64,000 nucleotides of DNA, from NCBI GenBank assembly GCA_031291295.1, contig JARLJI010000132.1:62001-126000 (forward strand), in the 5' to 3' direction. The translations under genes were made by a program, and so were the position numbers. The stretch is from Rhodoferax sp. Lineage in GTDB: Bacteria > Pseudomonadota > Gammaproteobacteria > Burkholderiales > Burkholderiaceae_C. This document shows positions 35,308 to 44,278 of the stretch, piece after piece. The notes under the pieces were generated by a model, which saw only the letters and a list, made by a program, of their open reading frames with translations, did no database searches and was not told the DNA's origin. Each line of letters begins with the position of its first letter. Position 1 is the first letter of the stretch.

Positions 35308-36312
35308 ATGACCACACTGGTTCGCGCTGCGGCGCTCACCAACTTCTTCGAGGTGGCCCGCGACTTGGGGTACAACCCGCAAGACGCTCTGCGCCGGGCG
35401 GGGCTCAGCCGTGTGCTACTGGAGGATCCGGAACAGCGCATCCCGGTCGAAGCAGCGGTGGCGCTGCTTGAAGACGCCGCCCGATCCTCGGGTTGTCCGA
35501 CCTTTGGCCTGCGCATGGCGGAGTCGCGCCAGCTGTCGAACTTCGGCGTCGTCAGCCTGCTGATCAGCCACCAGGCCACGCTGCGCAATGTGTTGAGCAC
35601 CACCATGCAGTACCGCCACCTGCTCAACGATTCGTTGGCGATGCAGATTGAGGACGCCGGCAAGATGGTCATCGTGCGCGAGGAAATCGTGTCCGAAGCC
35701 CCGGCCCGGCAGTCCATCGAACTCGCCATCGGCGTGCTGTTTCGCATGTGCGCTGCGCTGCTGGGGCCACGCTGGCGGCCCTACAGTGTCAACTTCAACC
35801 ATGACGCGCCACCGGAGCTGAGCCTGCACCGGCGCCTGTTCACCTGCCGGCTCGAATTTGGCAGCGAATTCAATGGCGTCGTGCTCGCGGCCGCCGATCT
35901 GGACGCCCCCAACCCGTCGGCCGACCCGGCCATGGCGCGCTACGCGCAGCGCTTCGTTGAATCCCTGCCACGCGTTAACGAGCCATCTGTCGTGCTGGAG
36001 GTGCGCAAGGCGATTTACCTCATGTTGCCGTCGGGCCGCGCCACCAGCGACTATGTTGCTCAAGGCTTGGGACTGAGCGTGCGCACGCTGCAGCGCCAAC
36101 TCGACGAGGCGGGCGCGAGCTTCACCGAACTGCTCGACGAGGTGCGTTGCGAGCTGGCGCAGCGCTACATGGACAACCCCCAGTACAACCTGGCACGCGT
36201 CTCCGAACTGCTGGGCTACAGTACCCCCAGTTCCTTCACGCGCTGGTTCGCAGCCCAATTCGGCGCCGCTCCTGCGGCCTGGCGCGCGCAGCGCAAGCGT
36301 CCGGCGCCTTGA
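35308..36312 (+). CDS. AraC-family regulator (PF12625-type N-terminus), island copy 1
   Basis: 334 residues from ATG 35308 (MTTLVRAAALTNF); the in-frame Met at 35236 adds 24 non-conserved residues. The N-terminal half fits the 'arabinose-binding domain of AraC' type found in OruR/ArgR-like regulators ('VRAAALTNFFEVARDLG', 'GCPTFGLRMAESRQLSNFGVVSLLI'). The C-terminal HTH_18 carries two helix-turn-helix units, 'YVAQGLGLSVRTLQRQLDEAG' (about 250-270) and 'LARVSELLGYSTPSSFTRWF' (about 295-314). It is divergent from the QOR2 operon and probably controls it. Confidence 0.9.
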   Translation: MTTLVRAAALTNFFEVARDLGYNPQDALRRAGLSRVLLEDPEQRIPVEAAVALLEDAARSSGCPTFGLRMAESRQLSNFGVVSLLISHQATLRNVLSTTMQYRHLLNDSLAMQIEDAGKMVIVREEIVSEAPARQSIELAIGVLFRMCAALLGPRWRPYSVNFNHDAPPELSLHRRLFTCRLEFGSEFNGVVLAAADLDAPNPSADPAMARYAQRFVESLPRVNEPSVVLEVRKAIYLMLPSGRATSDYVAQGLGLSVRTLQRQLDEAGASFTELLDEVRCELAQRYMDNPQYNLARVSELLGYSTPSSFTRWFAAQFGAAPAAWRAQRKRPAP

Positions 36313-36327
36313 GCGCCAGCCTCAGGG

Positions 36328-37341
36328 CTATGGAAGCTGCGGCGAACGACGCGACTGCGTGACGCTGCGGCCGAAGGCGGACCGAAACCAATGGCTAAAG
36401 GCACTGGGCGCCGAAAAGCCCAGCAGGCCGGCCACCGCGCTCAGCGGCAGGTCGCTGTCGCGCAGATGGCGCAGCACCAATTCCGAGCGCACCTCGTCGA
36501 GCAGTTCGGAAAAGGTCGTTCCTTGCGCTGCCAGGTGGCGGTGAAGGGTGCGACGGTCCACGTTCAAGTGCTGGGCAACCTGTTGGGCCGTGCAGCGCCC
36601 GCCCGGCAGCAGCGCCGCGATCAGCTGCCGCACCGTGTCACGCGCGCTTTGGCTGTTGCGCGACAAGGCGCGATCCAGGTAGTCGCGGGCGAACCGCGAG
36701 ATGCCCGTATCGGCCTGCGCGTGCCGGACCTGGAGGTCCGCCGCCGCACACACCAAGCCATTGAACTCCTGGTTGAAATCCACCCGCGCGCCGAAAAACG
36801 CACGGTGCCCCGCCAAGTCACGCGGCGGCCGGTGAACAAAACACGCGCGCAAGGGGCGCCACTGTGGCCCGATCAGCTCGCGCAGGATGCGAAACATCAC
36901 CCCCACGGCCAGCTCCATGGGTTGGCGCATGGACAGCGACTGCGAGCCCAGCATCTCCTCCCGGATCGTCACCGTACCGGCCGCATCCTCGATCCGCACG
37001 ATCAAGGATGCGTTGAGCAACCGCAGGTAGCGGCACAGCGTGTCCAGGGCCTGTCGGGGTGTGGGCTCTTCCTTGAGCACCAGACCGATGGGTCCGAGGT
37101 TGGACAGGGTGCGCCGCGCCGCCAGGCGCAGGGCGAAGTCCTCCACGCCGGTCGCCTGTGCGCTGTTTTCCAGCAGCTCCCGTACCGACTCCGTCGGCAC
37201 CAGAGTTTCGGGGTCGTCCAGGCAACGCGGCGACAGGCCGACGCGCCGCATCATGCTGTGAAAGTCCAGGCCCAGCGACTGAGCCAAATCCACATAGTCG
37301 CTGAGGCTGGCACTGCGCAGAGGGCTCATTAGGGTTGTCAC
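36328..37341 (-). CDS. AraC-family regulator, island copy 2
   Basis: About 337 residues from a GTG at 37341 that aligns with the 'MTTLVRA' starts of the paralogues; the ATG at 37329 (MSPLRSASL) is the alternative. The N-terminal effector region ('LRSASLSDYVDLAQSLG') and C-terminal HTH_18 ('QVAQHLNVDRRTLHRHLAAQG', 'LSAVAGLLGFSAPSAFSHWF') are intact. It is convergent with copy 1 (16 bp apart) and divergent from the porin, so it may control the porin. Confidence 0.88.
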   Translation of the reverse strand: MTTLMSPLRSASLSDYVDLAQSLGLDFHSMMRRVGLSPRCLDDPETLVPTESVRELLENSAQATGVEDFALRLAARRTLSNLGPIGLVLKEEPTPRQALDTLCRYLRLLNASLIVRIEDAAGTVTIREEMLGSQSLSMRQPMELAVGVMFRILRELIGPQWRPLRACFVHRPPRDLAGHRAFFGARVDFNQEFNGLVCAAADLQVRHAQADTGISRFARDYLDRALSRNSQSARDTVRQLIAALLPGGRCTAQQVAQHLNVDRRTLHRHLAAQGTTFSELLDEVRSELVLRHLRDSDLPLSAVAGLLGFSAPSAFSHWFRSAFGRSVTQSRRSPQLP

Positions 37342-37428
37342 TAGCTTGTCCCAATTTAGACAGTCGATGTCCCAAATTATCAAGCAAATAAATCAATCTG
37401 TTTCTACCATCCGCGCCATGACTTGATT

Positions 37429-37438
37429 GCGATATCGC
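37429..37438. promoter_or_regulatory. 10-bp perfect palindrome in the regulator-porin spacer
   Basis: GCGATATCGC sits between the divergent AraC copy 2 and the porin gene, about 45 bp before the porin ATG, in a locally AT-rich region. A role as an operator is a guess from position and symmetry. Confidence 0.3.
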
Positions 37439-37482
37439 ACGCTGGTTATGCAACACACTTTTTGAATTCTTTAGGACTTTCA

Positions 37483-38598
37483 ATGAAAAAATCCCTAGTT
37501 ACCCTTGCTGGCCTCGCTTTCGTTGGCGTGGCGTCGGCTCAATCTTCCGTAACCCTTTGGGGTCTTCTGGACGCAGACGTGAGCCACTACAGCCAGGGCG
37601 GTCGCAGCAGAACGATGGAGAGTACCAGCGGCAATAGCGGAAGCCAACTCGGTTTCCGCGGCACGGAAGACCTGGGGGGCGGCCTGTCGGCCAACTTCTG
37701 GCTGGAAAGTTCCTTGCTCAATAACACCGGAGGCGGTCTTGGCGGCGCTTTGACCTTCAACCGTCGATCGACCGTCAGTTTGTCCAGTGGTTTTGGTGAA
37801 GTTCGCCTGGGCCGTGACTACACACCGTCGTTCCTGAACCACGTCGTATTCGATCCGTTCGGCGACAGCGGGCCTGGTGCTGGCAGCAACATCACCCTGG
37901 GTGGCGGCGCGAATGGTTTGGCTGGCTCAAACGGGCTTACTGCGGTCCGCGCCAACAACTCCCTCCAGTACCTGTGGGGCTTTGCGCCCAATGCTTTGGC
38001 CACTGTTGGCAGCGGCGTGTATGCCCAGTTGATGTACGCCCTCCCTGGGAACGTCAGTGGTACACCGGCCCTCGGCGAATACACCGGCGGACGTCTCGGC
38101 TATGCGAATGGCCCGATGAATGCTGCGATTTCCTATTCGCAATCCAAAGGAGCTCCTTACGCAGCCGATGCTGCTCAAGGTGACAGCACCTTCAAGGAAT
38201 TCAATCTGGGCGGTTCGTACAAACTCGGCGTGGCTCGACTGATGGCACACGTGGGCACGAACAATTCCGACGTTGCCGGCACCAGATACACCCACTGGAG
38301 CGTGGGCGCCACGATCGACGCTGGTCCCGCCTACATCCCGATCGCCTTCACTTCCGTCAAGCAAAACAACGCGACCAGCGATGGTGCCAACCAGTTTGCG
38401 GCGGGCTACGTGTACGTCCTGTCCAAGCGTACCTCCGTGTACGTTACGGTCTCGCACATCACCAACAAGAATAATGGCACCTACACCTTCCAGGGTTCGA
38501 ACGGTGGCGGCAACCCCGGCATCGAAACCGCGTTCGGTAGTGGCACCTCGTTTGGCAGCGGTACTGGCTATGACATCGGTCTCAAAACCAGCTTCTAA
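37483..38598 (+). CDS. Gram-negative porin (Porin_4 type)
   Basis: 371 residues from ATG 37483. A signal peptide 'MKKSLVTLAGLAFVGVASAQ' (1-20) is followed by the trimeric beta-barrel porin start 'SSVTLWGLLDADVSHYSQGG', 'SQLGFRGTEDLGGGLSANFWLES' and 'RRSTVSLSSGFGEVRLGRDYTP' (about 87-108), ending in aromatic 'GLKTSF', the outer-membrane assembly signal. Such porins admit small anions and organic acids and are common in Burkholderiales. Its place amid the catabolic genes suggests substrate entry. An upstream in-frame Met at 37423 is not used by the signal peptide. Confidence 0.93.
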   Translation: MKKSLVTLAGLAFVGVASAQSSVTLWGLLDADVSHYSQGGRSRTMESTSGNSGSQLGFRGTEDLGGGLSANFWLESSLLNNTGGGLGGALTFNRRSTVSLSSGFGEVRLGRDYTPSFLNHVVFDPFGDSGPGAGSNITLGGGANGLAGSNGLTAVRANNSLQYLWGFAPNALATVGSGVYAQLMYALPGNVSGTPALGEYTGGRLGYANGPMNAAISYSQSKGAPYAADAAQGDSTFKEFNLGGSYKLGVARLMAHVGTNNSDVAGTRYTHWSVGATIDAGPAYIPIAFTSVKQNNATSDGANQFAAGYVYVLSKRTSVYVTVSHITNKNNGTYTFQGSNGGGNPGIETAFGSGTSFGSGTGYDIGLKTSF

Positions 38599-38722
38599 TT
38601 AGACGCTGGCGCGAGTCAGGTGAGAGTTGGATACCAACGAAAGGTCCGGCACGTCGCGCGCAATGCGCGGGAACGCGCGCCGGATCAGCCGCCCTCGGCG
38701 ATAAACCTGGCCTCGTAAAGGG

Positions 38723-39748
38723 TCACTCTTTCGCCCGCAGGCGCGCGGCGCCGCGTGCGGCCCGGCTCTCCTTGGCGCTGCAACCGAATTGCGCGTGGTA
38801 CCAGCGCGAGAGGCCGCTCGGCGCGGAAAAACCGAGCAGGGTCGCCACCTCGGTCAACGGACGATCGCTCTCAATAACGTGACGCGTGGCGAGTTCCTTG
38901 CGGATGTCGTTCACCATCGACGAAAAGCTCTGCCCCTGTTCCGCCAGCCGGCGCTGGACCGTGCGGCACACCACGCCCAGGTGCTCGGCCACCTGTTCGA
39001 TGCTGCAGCGCCCACTGGGCAGCAGCAGCAGGATCGCGCGCCGCACGTCTTCGAGCATTGTCGCCTCCGGTGGCTTGGACGACCCATCTAGCAACTGCTG
39101 CGCGTAGCGCGCCATCGCCGGATCGGCCGACGGGTTGGGCGCATCGAGATCGGCCTTCGCGCAGATGATGCAGTTGTAGTCGTAGTCGAACTCGACGCAA
39201 CGGCCAAACAGCCGCTGATGCGCACTAACGTCGCGCGGCGCCGGGTGCTCGAAGCACACGCGTCGCGGCTGCCAGTTGGCCCCGAGGAACTGGCGCATCA
39301 ACCGCAACATCACCCCAAGCGCCAGCTCAATCCTTTGGCGCGTGGGCTGCTGCGCGTTGCCAGCCATTAAGTCCTCACGGATAACGACCAGGCCAGCGCT
39401 CTCCTCAACCATCAGCGACAGCGAACCATTGAGCAGCACCTGATAGCGCATCAGCACATCAAGCGAGTCGCGCAACGTCGCCTGGTCGCGGATCAGCATT
39501 CCCACCGCCCCAAGGTTGGACAGCAGGCGCGACTCGGCCATGCACAGTCCGAAACTCTCGTTGCCTGACGTGGTTGCGGACGCCTGGAGCAGTCGCCCGA
39601 CACGCTCGACGGGAATCATGAGGTCCGGCTCGCGCAGTACGCTGGGACTTAACCCCGCGTCAAAGAGCATCCGCACCGGGTCCAGTCCGGCGGCACGAGC
39701 GACCTCGCTGTAGTTGGTGAGGCTCGCGGCGCGGACAAGTGACGACAT
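38723..39748 (-). CDS. AraC-family regulator, island copy 3
   Basis: 341 residues from ATG 39748 (MSSLVRAASLTNY); the longer in-frame start at 39871 adds 41 residues without homology to the other copies. Shares 'LVRAASLTNYSEVARAAG' and 'GNESFGLCMAESRLLSNLGAVGMLI' with copies 1 and 4, and has the two C-terminal HTH units ('QVAEHLGVVCRTVQRRLAEQG', 'LTEVATLLGFSAPSGLSRWY'). It is divergent from the dioxygenase-hydrolase-MFS set at 39877-42797. Confidence 0.9.
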   Translation of the reverse strand: MSSLVRAASLTNYSEVARAAGLDPVRMLFDAGLSPSVLREPDLMIPVERVGRLLQASATTSGNESFGLCMAESRLLSNLGAVGMLIRDQATLRDSLDVLMRYQVLLNGSLSLMVEESAGLVVIREDLMAGNAQQPTRQRIELALGVMLRLMRQFLGANWQPRRVCFEHPAPRDVSAHQRLFGRCVEFDYDYNCIICAKADLDAPNPSADPAMARYAQQLLDGSSKPPEATMLEDVRRAILLLLPSGRCSIEQVAEHLGVVCRTVQRRLAEQGQSFSSMVNDIRKELATRHVIESDRPLTEVATLLGFSAPSGLSRWYHAQFGCSAKESRAARGAARLRAKE

Positions 39749-39789
39749 CGGGAAACCGAGTAGAAGATTGGCACAGAATGATAAGTGTC

Positions 39790-39804
39790 TGTCATGCATT
39801 GTCA
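39790..39804. promoter_or_regulatory. Possible operator TGTC-N7-GTCA (site 1)
   Basis: TGTCATGCATTGTCA lies in the divergent spacer between AraC copy 3 and the dioxygenase gene, and contains two TGTCA direct repeats 10 bp apart. The same TGTC-N7-GTCA spacing recurs at 44029-44043 upstream of dioxygenase copy 3. AraC proteins bind direct repeats, so this is a candidate site, but two short matches can be chance. Confidence 0.3.
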
Positions 39805-39876
39805 AGCGCGGAAAAGCCGCCGCGCCCACACTCAGCAGCATCGACTGGCCTATTCCGACAACAGGAGACAAGCTTC

Positions 39877-40788
39877 ATGAATCAAGACCTCAAAGCGGCA
39901 CCCGCAGTGGTCCGCGCGACCTCTCTGGGCAACTCGATCCGGGTCGAGCCACTCACTTGCACGATCGGCGCCGAGCTCGGTAACGTCAACCTGGGCGCGG
40001 CTGCCGAGGACGACTCGCTGATGGCAGAGATCCGGGCGCTGCTCCTGAAGCATCGCGTGGTGTTCTTTCGCGACCAGGACATCACGCGCGCCCAGCACGT
40101 GGCCTTCGCCCGCCGCTTCGGCGAGCTGGAGGATCATCCGGTGGTGGGCAGCCACCCCGATCACCCGGGGCTGGTTCAGATTTACAAGACCCCGGAGAGT
40201 CCGCCCGAACGCCACGAGAATTCCTGGCACGCCGATGCCACCTGGCGCGACATACCGCCGCTGGGCGCCGTGCTGCGCTGTGTCGAATGCCCGCCAGTGG
40301 GCGGCGACACCATGTGGGTCAACATGGTGGAGGCTTATCGGCAGCTGCCCGAGGAGATCAAGGCGAAGATCGCCCCATTGCGCGCCCGCCATGGCATCGA
40401 GCAGAGCTTCGGTGCGACCATGCCGATCGAAAAGCGCCATGCGCTGAAAGCCCAGTACCCGGACGCCGAGCACCCGGTGGTGCGTATCCATCCTGAAACG
40501 GGAGAGAAGATTCTATTTGTCAACGGAAGCTTCACGACACACTTCACCAACTACAACACGCCGGCCAACGTGCGCTTCGGCCAGGACAAGGCGCCGGCCG
40601 CCAGTCTTCTGCTGAACTACCTGACCAGCCAGGCCTGCATCCCCGAATACCAGGTGCGTTTTCGCTGGAAGAAGAACAGTGTTGCGTTCTGGGACAACCG
40701 TTCGACCCAGCATTACGCCGTGATGGATTACCCGCCGTGCCACCGAAAGATGGAGCGCACCGCCATCGTCGGTGACACGCCGTATTGA
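39877..40788 (+). CDS. TauD/TfdA-type Fe(II)/2-oxoglutarate dioxygenase, copy 2
   Basis: 303 residues from ATG 39877 (ACAGGAGACAAG upstream). It has a 20-residue N-terminal extension ('MNQDLKAAPAVVRATSLGNS') before 'IRVEPLTCTIGAELGNVNLG'. Iron ligands are His118-x-Asp120 in 'NSWHADATWR' and His279 in 'STQHYAVMDY', with the Arg of 'HRKMERTAIVGD'. Closest to copy 1 by eye, both ending 'YPPCHRKMER'. The hydrolase gene begins directly after its stop (TGA ATG), so the two are translationally linked. Confidence 0.9.
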   Translation: MNQDLKAAPAVVRATSLGNSIRVEPLTCTIGAELGNVNLGAAAEDDSLMAEIRALLLKHRVVFFRDQDITRAQHVAFARRFGELEDHPVVGSHPDHPGLVQIYKTPESPPERHENSWHADATWRDIPPLGAVLRCVECPPVGGDTMWVNMVEAYRQLPEEIKAKIAPLRARHGIEQSFGATMPIEKRHALKAQYPDAEHPVVRIHPETGEKILFVNGSFTTHFTNYNTPANVRFGQDKAPAASLLLNYLTSQACIPEYQVRFRWKKNSVAFWDNRSTQHYAVMDYPPCHRKMERTAIVGDTPY

Positions 40789-41367
40789 ATGATCAACGTG
40801 AAGTCAACGGCCCCCACCATTCATATCGTCCCCGGTCTGCGTGACCATGTGGCGGAGCACTGGCAAACCCTGCTGGCGGCGCGCTTGCCCCAAGTGCGTA
40901 CGGTCCCGCCCATGGGCCGGGAGGATCTCAACTGCGCCGACCGCGTCAAGGCCATCGAGCGCGAGATCGCTGCCATCAAGGGGCCCATCGTGATCGTTGC
41001 GCACAGCGGGGGCTGCGTCATGGTGGCACATTGGGCCAGGACCACGCGCCATGCGGATGCGGTGCGCGGCGCCCTGTTGGCCACGCCCCCCGATTTCGAC
41101 AGCCCCATGCCGGCCGGCTACCCGAGCCTGGATGCCTTGCAGGCTGGCGGCTGGCTGCCCGTGCCGCGCGAGCGCCTGCCGTTTCGCAGCCTGGTGGCGA
41201 TGAGCCACAACGACCCGCTGGGAGAGTATGAGCATGTGGGCGAACTGGCCCGGGCCTGGGGTAGCGAGACGGTGGACCTCGGCAATGTCGGGCACCTCAA
41301 CCCCGCATCCGGTTTTGGCGAGTGGCCCATGGCCGAGGTCTTGATACAACGGTTGGCCAACGAGTAA
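40789..41367 (+). CDS. RBBP9/YdeN-like small serine hydrolase
   Basis: 192 residues starting immediately after the dioxygenase stop. Alpha/beta-hydrolase features of the RBBP9/YdeN family: N-terminal 'TIHIVPGLRDHVAEHWQTLLAARLP' (about 10-34), nucleophile in 'IVIVAHSGGCVMVAHWA' (about 66-82, G-H-S-x-G variant 'AHSGGC'), Asp region 'MSHNDPLG', His in 'NVGHLNPASGFGEWP' (about 167-181). These are small esterase-like enzymes of poorly known substrates. A dead copy lies at the equivalent place at 31893-32149. Confidence 0.85.
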   Translation: MINVKSTAPTIHIVPGLRDHVAEHWQTLLAARLPQVRTVPPMGREDLNCADRVKAIEREIAAIKGPIVIVAHSGGCVMVAHWARTTRHADAVRGALLATPPDFDSPMPAGYPSLDALQAGGWLPVPRERLPFRSLVAMSHNDPLGEYEHVGELARAWGSETVDLGNVGHLNPASGFGEWPMAEVLIQRLANE

Positions 41368-41441
41368 TTTATCGCGCCTTGACTGCGGGCGGTATGCCTC
41401 AGGACCATGGCCGGTTATTTCATAAATATTAGGAGACAAGC

Positions 41442-42797
41442 ATGAATGTGATGCCCGACGGCCCCAGAGCCGGCAACGACGACGACTACCTGGTAAGCAA
41501 GGGGCGAGCCTGGTTTGCCTTTGCCATGACTTTCGGGCTCATGCTGTTCGACTACATCGACCGGCAGGTGATCGTCTCGCTGTTTCCCCACATCAGGGCC
41601 GAATGGAACCTGAGCGATAAAGAACTGGGCTCCCTGGTGTCCATCATTTCCATCGTGGTGGGGGTGGGCGGAATACCGGTGGCGCTGCTGGCAGACCGCG
41701 TGAGCCGTGTGAAGAGCATCGTTGTAATGGGCACCATATGGAGCCTGGCCACCATCTCGTGCATGTTCACGCACAATTACGGCCAATTGTTTGCGGCGCG
41801 TGCGATGGTGGGAGCGGGTGAAACCGGCTATGGTTCGGTGGGGGCCGCTCTTATCTCGACACTGTTTCCCAAACGCTTGCGCAGTACCGTGCTCGGCGCC
41901 TTCTTTGCTGCCGCATCGTTTGGCGCGGTACTGGGCGTGATACTGGGGGGCGAGATCGCGGCCCACTGGGGCTGGAAGGCCGCCTTCGGCGTGGTCGGTG
42001 TGCCGGGACTTGTGCTGGCCCTGCTGTATCTGTTCGTGCGCGACTACAAGACGGTGGCACTGACGCCAAAGAGCCAAGTGAGCCAAGCGAGCCGCCAGTC
42101 TCTGGGTGGAACTCTCAAGCACATCTTTGGCACGCTGGCGCGCACGCCCACGCTATTGTGGGCCTGCGTCGCAGGGGCGATGCAACTGGTGACGATGTCG
42201 GCTGTCTCATCGTGGCTGCCCAGCTTCCTGAACCGTGTCCAGGGCATGACTCCAGCGGTTGCCGCCAAGCACACGGCATTGGTGATTTTGGTCAGCGCTT
42301 TTGGCGTCATCATCTGGGGCGTCGTGGTGGACCGCCTGGCACGTCGCCAGCCGCGCAACAAACTGCCCTTGCTGTCCGTGCTGTGCGTGGCCGCCGCGGT
42401 GATCTTCATGGTGGCGTTTGGCGGCAGTTACACGGGGGATGCACAGTTCAAGCTGATCGTTCTGGGTGGCTTCTTCATGACTTCCATCATGGGTGTGATC
42501 ACCGGCGTTGCCATGGACGTCATTCACCCGGGCATGCGCTCCACCGGCGCGGCCGTACTTGCCGTGATCCTCAACCTGCTTGGCCTGGCTGTCGGGCCGT
42601 TCCTGACGGGTGTCCTGTCCGATCAATGGGGATTGCAGCAGGCACTGGCAGTCGTTCCACTGGCCAGCATATTGGCCGCGGTACTTTTTATCGTCGCAAT
42701 GCGCACTTATGACGCGGATGTGGCCAAGATCTCGGATGTGAAGCTGGATGTGGCGCCACCCCTGACCGGAAACCTGGGCACCAGCGCCGCAGCTTGA
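41442..42797 (+). CDS. MFS permease of the catabolic cluster, copy 2
   Basis: 451 residues, a near relative of the MFS gene at 30492 over its whole length: identical opening 'MNVMPDGP', the same 'ALLADRVSRVKSIVV' motif-A loop, 'VDRLARRQPRNKL', and the C-terminal 'DVAKISDVKLDVAP'. Extra residues appear in the central loop ('SQVSQASRQSLGG'). The leader 'ATAAATATTAGGAGACAAGC' before the ATG is shared with copy 1. Last gene of the dioxygenase-hydrolase-MFS set. Confidence 0.9.
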   Translation: MNVMPDGPRAGNDDDYLVSKGRAWFAFAMTFGLMLFDYIDRQVIVSLFPHIRAEWNLSDKELGSLVSIISIVVGVGGIPVALLADRVSRVKSIVVMGTIWSLATISCMFTHNYGQLFAARAMVGAGETGYGSVGAALISTLFPKRLRSTVLGAFFAAASFGAVLGVILGGEIAAHWGWKAAFGVVGVPGLVLALLYLFVRDYKTVALTPKSQVSQASRQSLGGTLKHIFGTLARTPTLLWACVAGAMQLVTMSAVSSWLPSFLNRVQGMTPAVAAKHTALVILVSAFGVIIWGVVVDRLARRQPRNKLPLLSVLCVAAAVIFMVAFGGSYTGDAQFKLIVLGGFFMTSIMGVITGVAMDVIHPGMRSTGAAVLAVILNLLGLAVGPFLTGVLSDQWGLQQALAVVPLASILAAVLFIVAMRTYDADVAKISDVKLDVAPPLTGNLGTSAAA

Positions 42798-42872
42798 GCG
42801 GTCAAAATTTGGGTCGCGTTGACCGAATGCAACGCTCAAGCGGGCGGGTATCGCACGATGCTTTCAGCAATG

Positions 42873-43886
42873 TCAACCGGCGGCTCGGTTCCGGGTGTCG
42901 CGCCTCCAGTCGGTGGGCGACATTCCAAATTGCGCGCTGAACCAGCGCGAGAACGCGCTTACCTCTGAAAAACCCAGCAACCCGGCAACCTGCGAAACGG
43001 AGCAGCCCGGGTTCGCCAGGTGGCGCAGGGCGAGTTTGCTGCGTACATCGCTGATCAAAGACGAGTAGCTTTCGCCCGCTTGTTCCAGCCGCCGCTGCAG
43101 CGACCGGGGGCTCAGCCCCAAATCCTGGCCCACCAGTTCGATCGCGTGCTGCCCCCGAGGCAGAAGCGAGTGAAGCGATCGCCGAACATCGTCCGCCATC
43201 GAATCTCGTCTCACGCGCGGCTGCATGTCGAGAAACTCCTTGGCGTAACGCGCCAGATTGACATCAGCCAGAGAGTTCAATCGATCGAGATCGTGCTGCG
43301 ACACCACAATGCCATCAAACTCACTATCGAACTCAACCATGGGGCCAAACAGGCGCCTGTGAATCTGAAGACTGGCTGGCGCGGAATGGGAAAAATGCAC
43401 GCTGCGCGGCCTCCATGGAACGCCTAGCAAGGTTCGAACAAGGGACAGCGTCGCGCCGACGGCAAGCTCGACAACTTGCCGACCCGGGTCTGGCCTTTCC
43501 GTGACGAGTACCACATGCACCACCGCGATCTCGGGAAAATCGGTGACTTCCACCGCTACCGAATCGCTGAGCAGATGGTCGTAGTTCTTCAGTTGCGAGA
43601 GCGCGTGACGCAGCGTGGGCTGCTGCTGCAGCAGCAGGCTGATCGCACCAAAGTCAGAAAGCCGCCACGACTCGGCCATCAGAAGCCCGAGCGATTGGCA
43701 ATCCGATGACTTTGCGGATACCTCCAGGAGCTCGGCCAAACGGGCCTCGGGAATGCGCAGGTCCGGCGTGTACAGGCACGCCTGATCGAGTCCGACGTGA
43801 CGAACCATTTGCACGGGATCCACGCCCAAGACGCGAGCAACGTCGGAGTATTTGGTCAAGGACGCGCTTCGAACGAACGTGGTCAT
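42873..43886 (-). CDS. AraC-family regulator, island copy 4
   Basis: 337 residues starting MTTFVRSASLTKYSDVARVLG. N-terminal effector region and two HTH units ('LVGQDLGLSPRSLQRRLEQAG', 'VSQVAGLLGFSEVSAFSRWF') as in the other three copies. It is divergent from the remnant and dioxygenase copy 3 and convergent with the MFS gene. Probably regulates the set at 44279-47594. Confidence 0.9.
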   Translation of the reverse strand: MTTFVRSASLTKYSDVARVLGVDPVQMVRHVGLDQACLYTPDLRIPEARLAELLEVSAKSSDCQSLGLLMAESWRLSDFGAISLLLQQQPTLRHALSQLKNYDHLLSDSVAVEVTDFPEIAVVHVVLVTERPDPGRQVVELAVGATLSLVRTLLGVPWRPRSVHFSHSAPASLQIHRRLFGPMVEFDSEFDGIVVSQHDLDRLNSLADVNLARYAKEFLDMQPRVRRDSMADDVRRSLHSLLPRGQHAIELVGQDLGLSPRSLQRRLEQAGESYSSLISDVRSKLALRHLANPGCSVSQVAGLLGFSEVSAFSRWFSAQFGMSPTDWRRDTRNRAAG

Positions 43887-44028
43887 TTGCTCACCGAAAG
43901 AGTCGATCCATCAACGGTACGACGAAATCAGCGTCGTGACTGTCCCCGCGTCCCATGCCTTTGACCGTGACTGCCCTTTTTCACAGTTGGCCGGCAGTGA
44001 GGCAGAGCGTTTCTGGCTCACATTCCAT

Positions 44029-44043
44029 TGTCGCATGAGGTCA
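44029..44043. promoter_or_regulatory. Possible operator TGTC-N7-GTCA (site 2)
   Basis: TGTCGCATGAGGTCA lies in the spacer between AraC copy 4 and the third dioxygenase gene, about 235 bp before its ATG, just ahead of the QOR remnant. It has the same TGTC and GTCA half-sites with 7-base spacing as 39790-39804. Confidence 0.3.
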
Positions 44044-44142
44044 AGTCGTGACGCCGTGTGTCAAGCAGCTTTGGATACAGCGCCAGATAATTCTCTTCAC
44101 GCCACTGGCCCACGCGCTGGACGTTTCGAAGTATGAAGACGA

Positions 44143-44215
44143 GACGCCGTGCAGGCACACCACCAGGATCTGGAGGTCTCGAAAGACCACCGGCTCTTCC
44201 ACTTTCGTGATTTAA
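44143..44215 (+). pseudogene. 3' remnant of a fourth quinone oxidoreductase gene
   Basis: The frame from 44143 reads 'DAVQAHHQDLE'. After a one-base shift it continues 'SRKTTGSSTFVI' and TAA. This matches the C-terminus of the complete QOR copies ('DAVQAHRDLESRKTTGSSIFVI' at 34195-34270). The rest of the gene is missing. A weak extension upstream ('AGRFEV', about 44115-44135) may match 'AGRIRIEI'. It lies directly before dioxygenase copy 3, where QOR stands in the complete set. Confidence 0.75.
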
Positions 44216-44278
44216 CAACGAGACGACCATGCAAGGTGAACTGACCTGCCCACCCACGAAATCACTGGAGACAAACAA

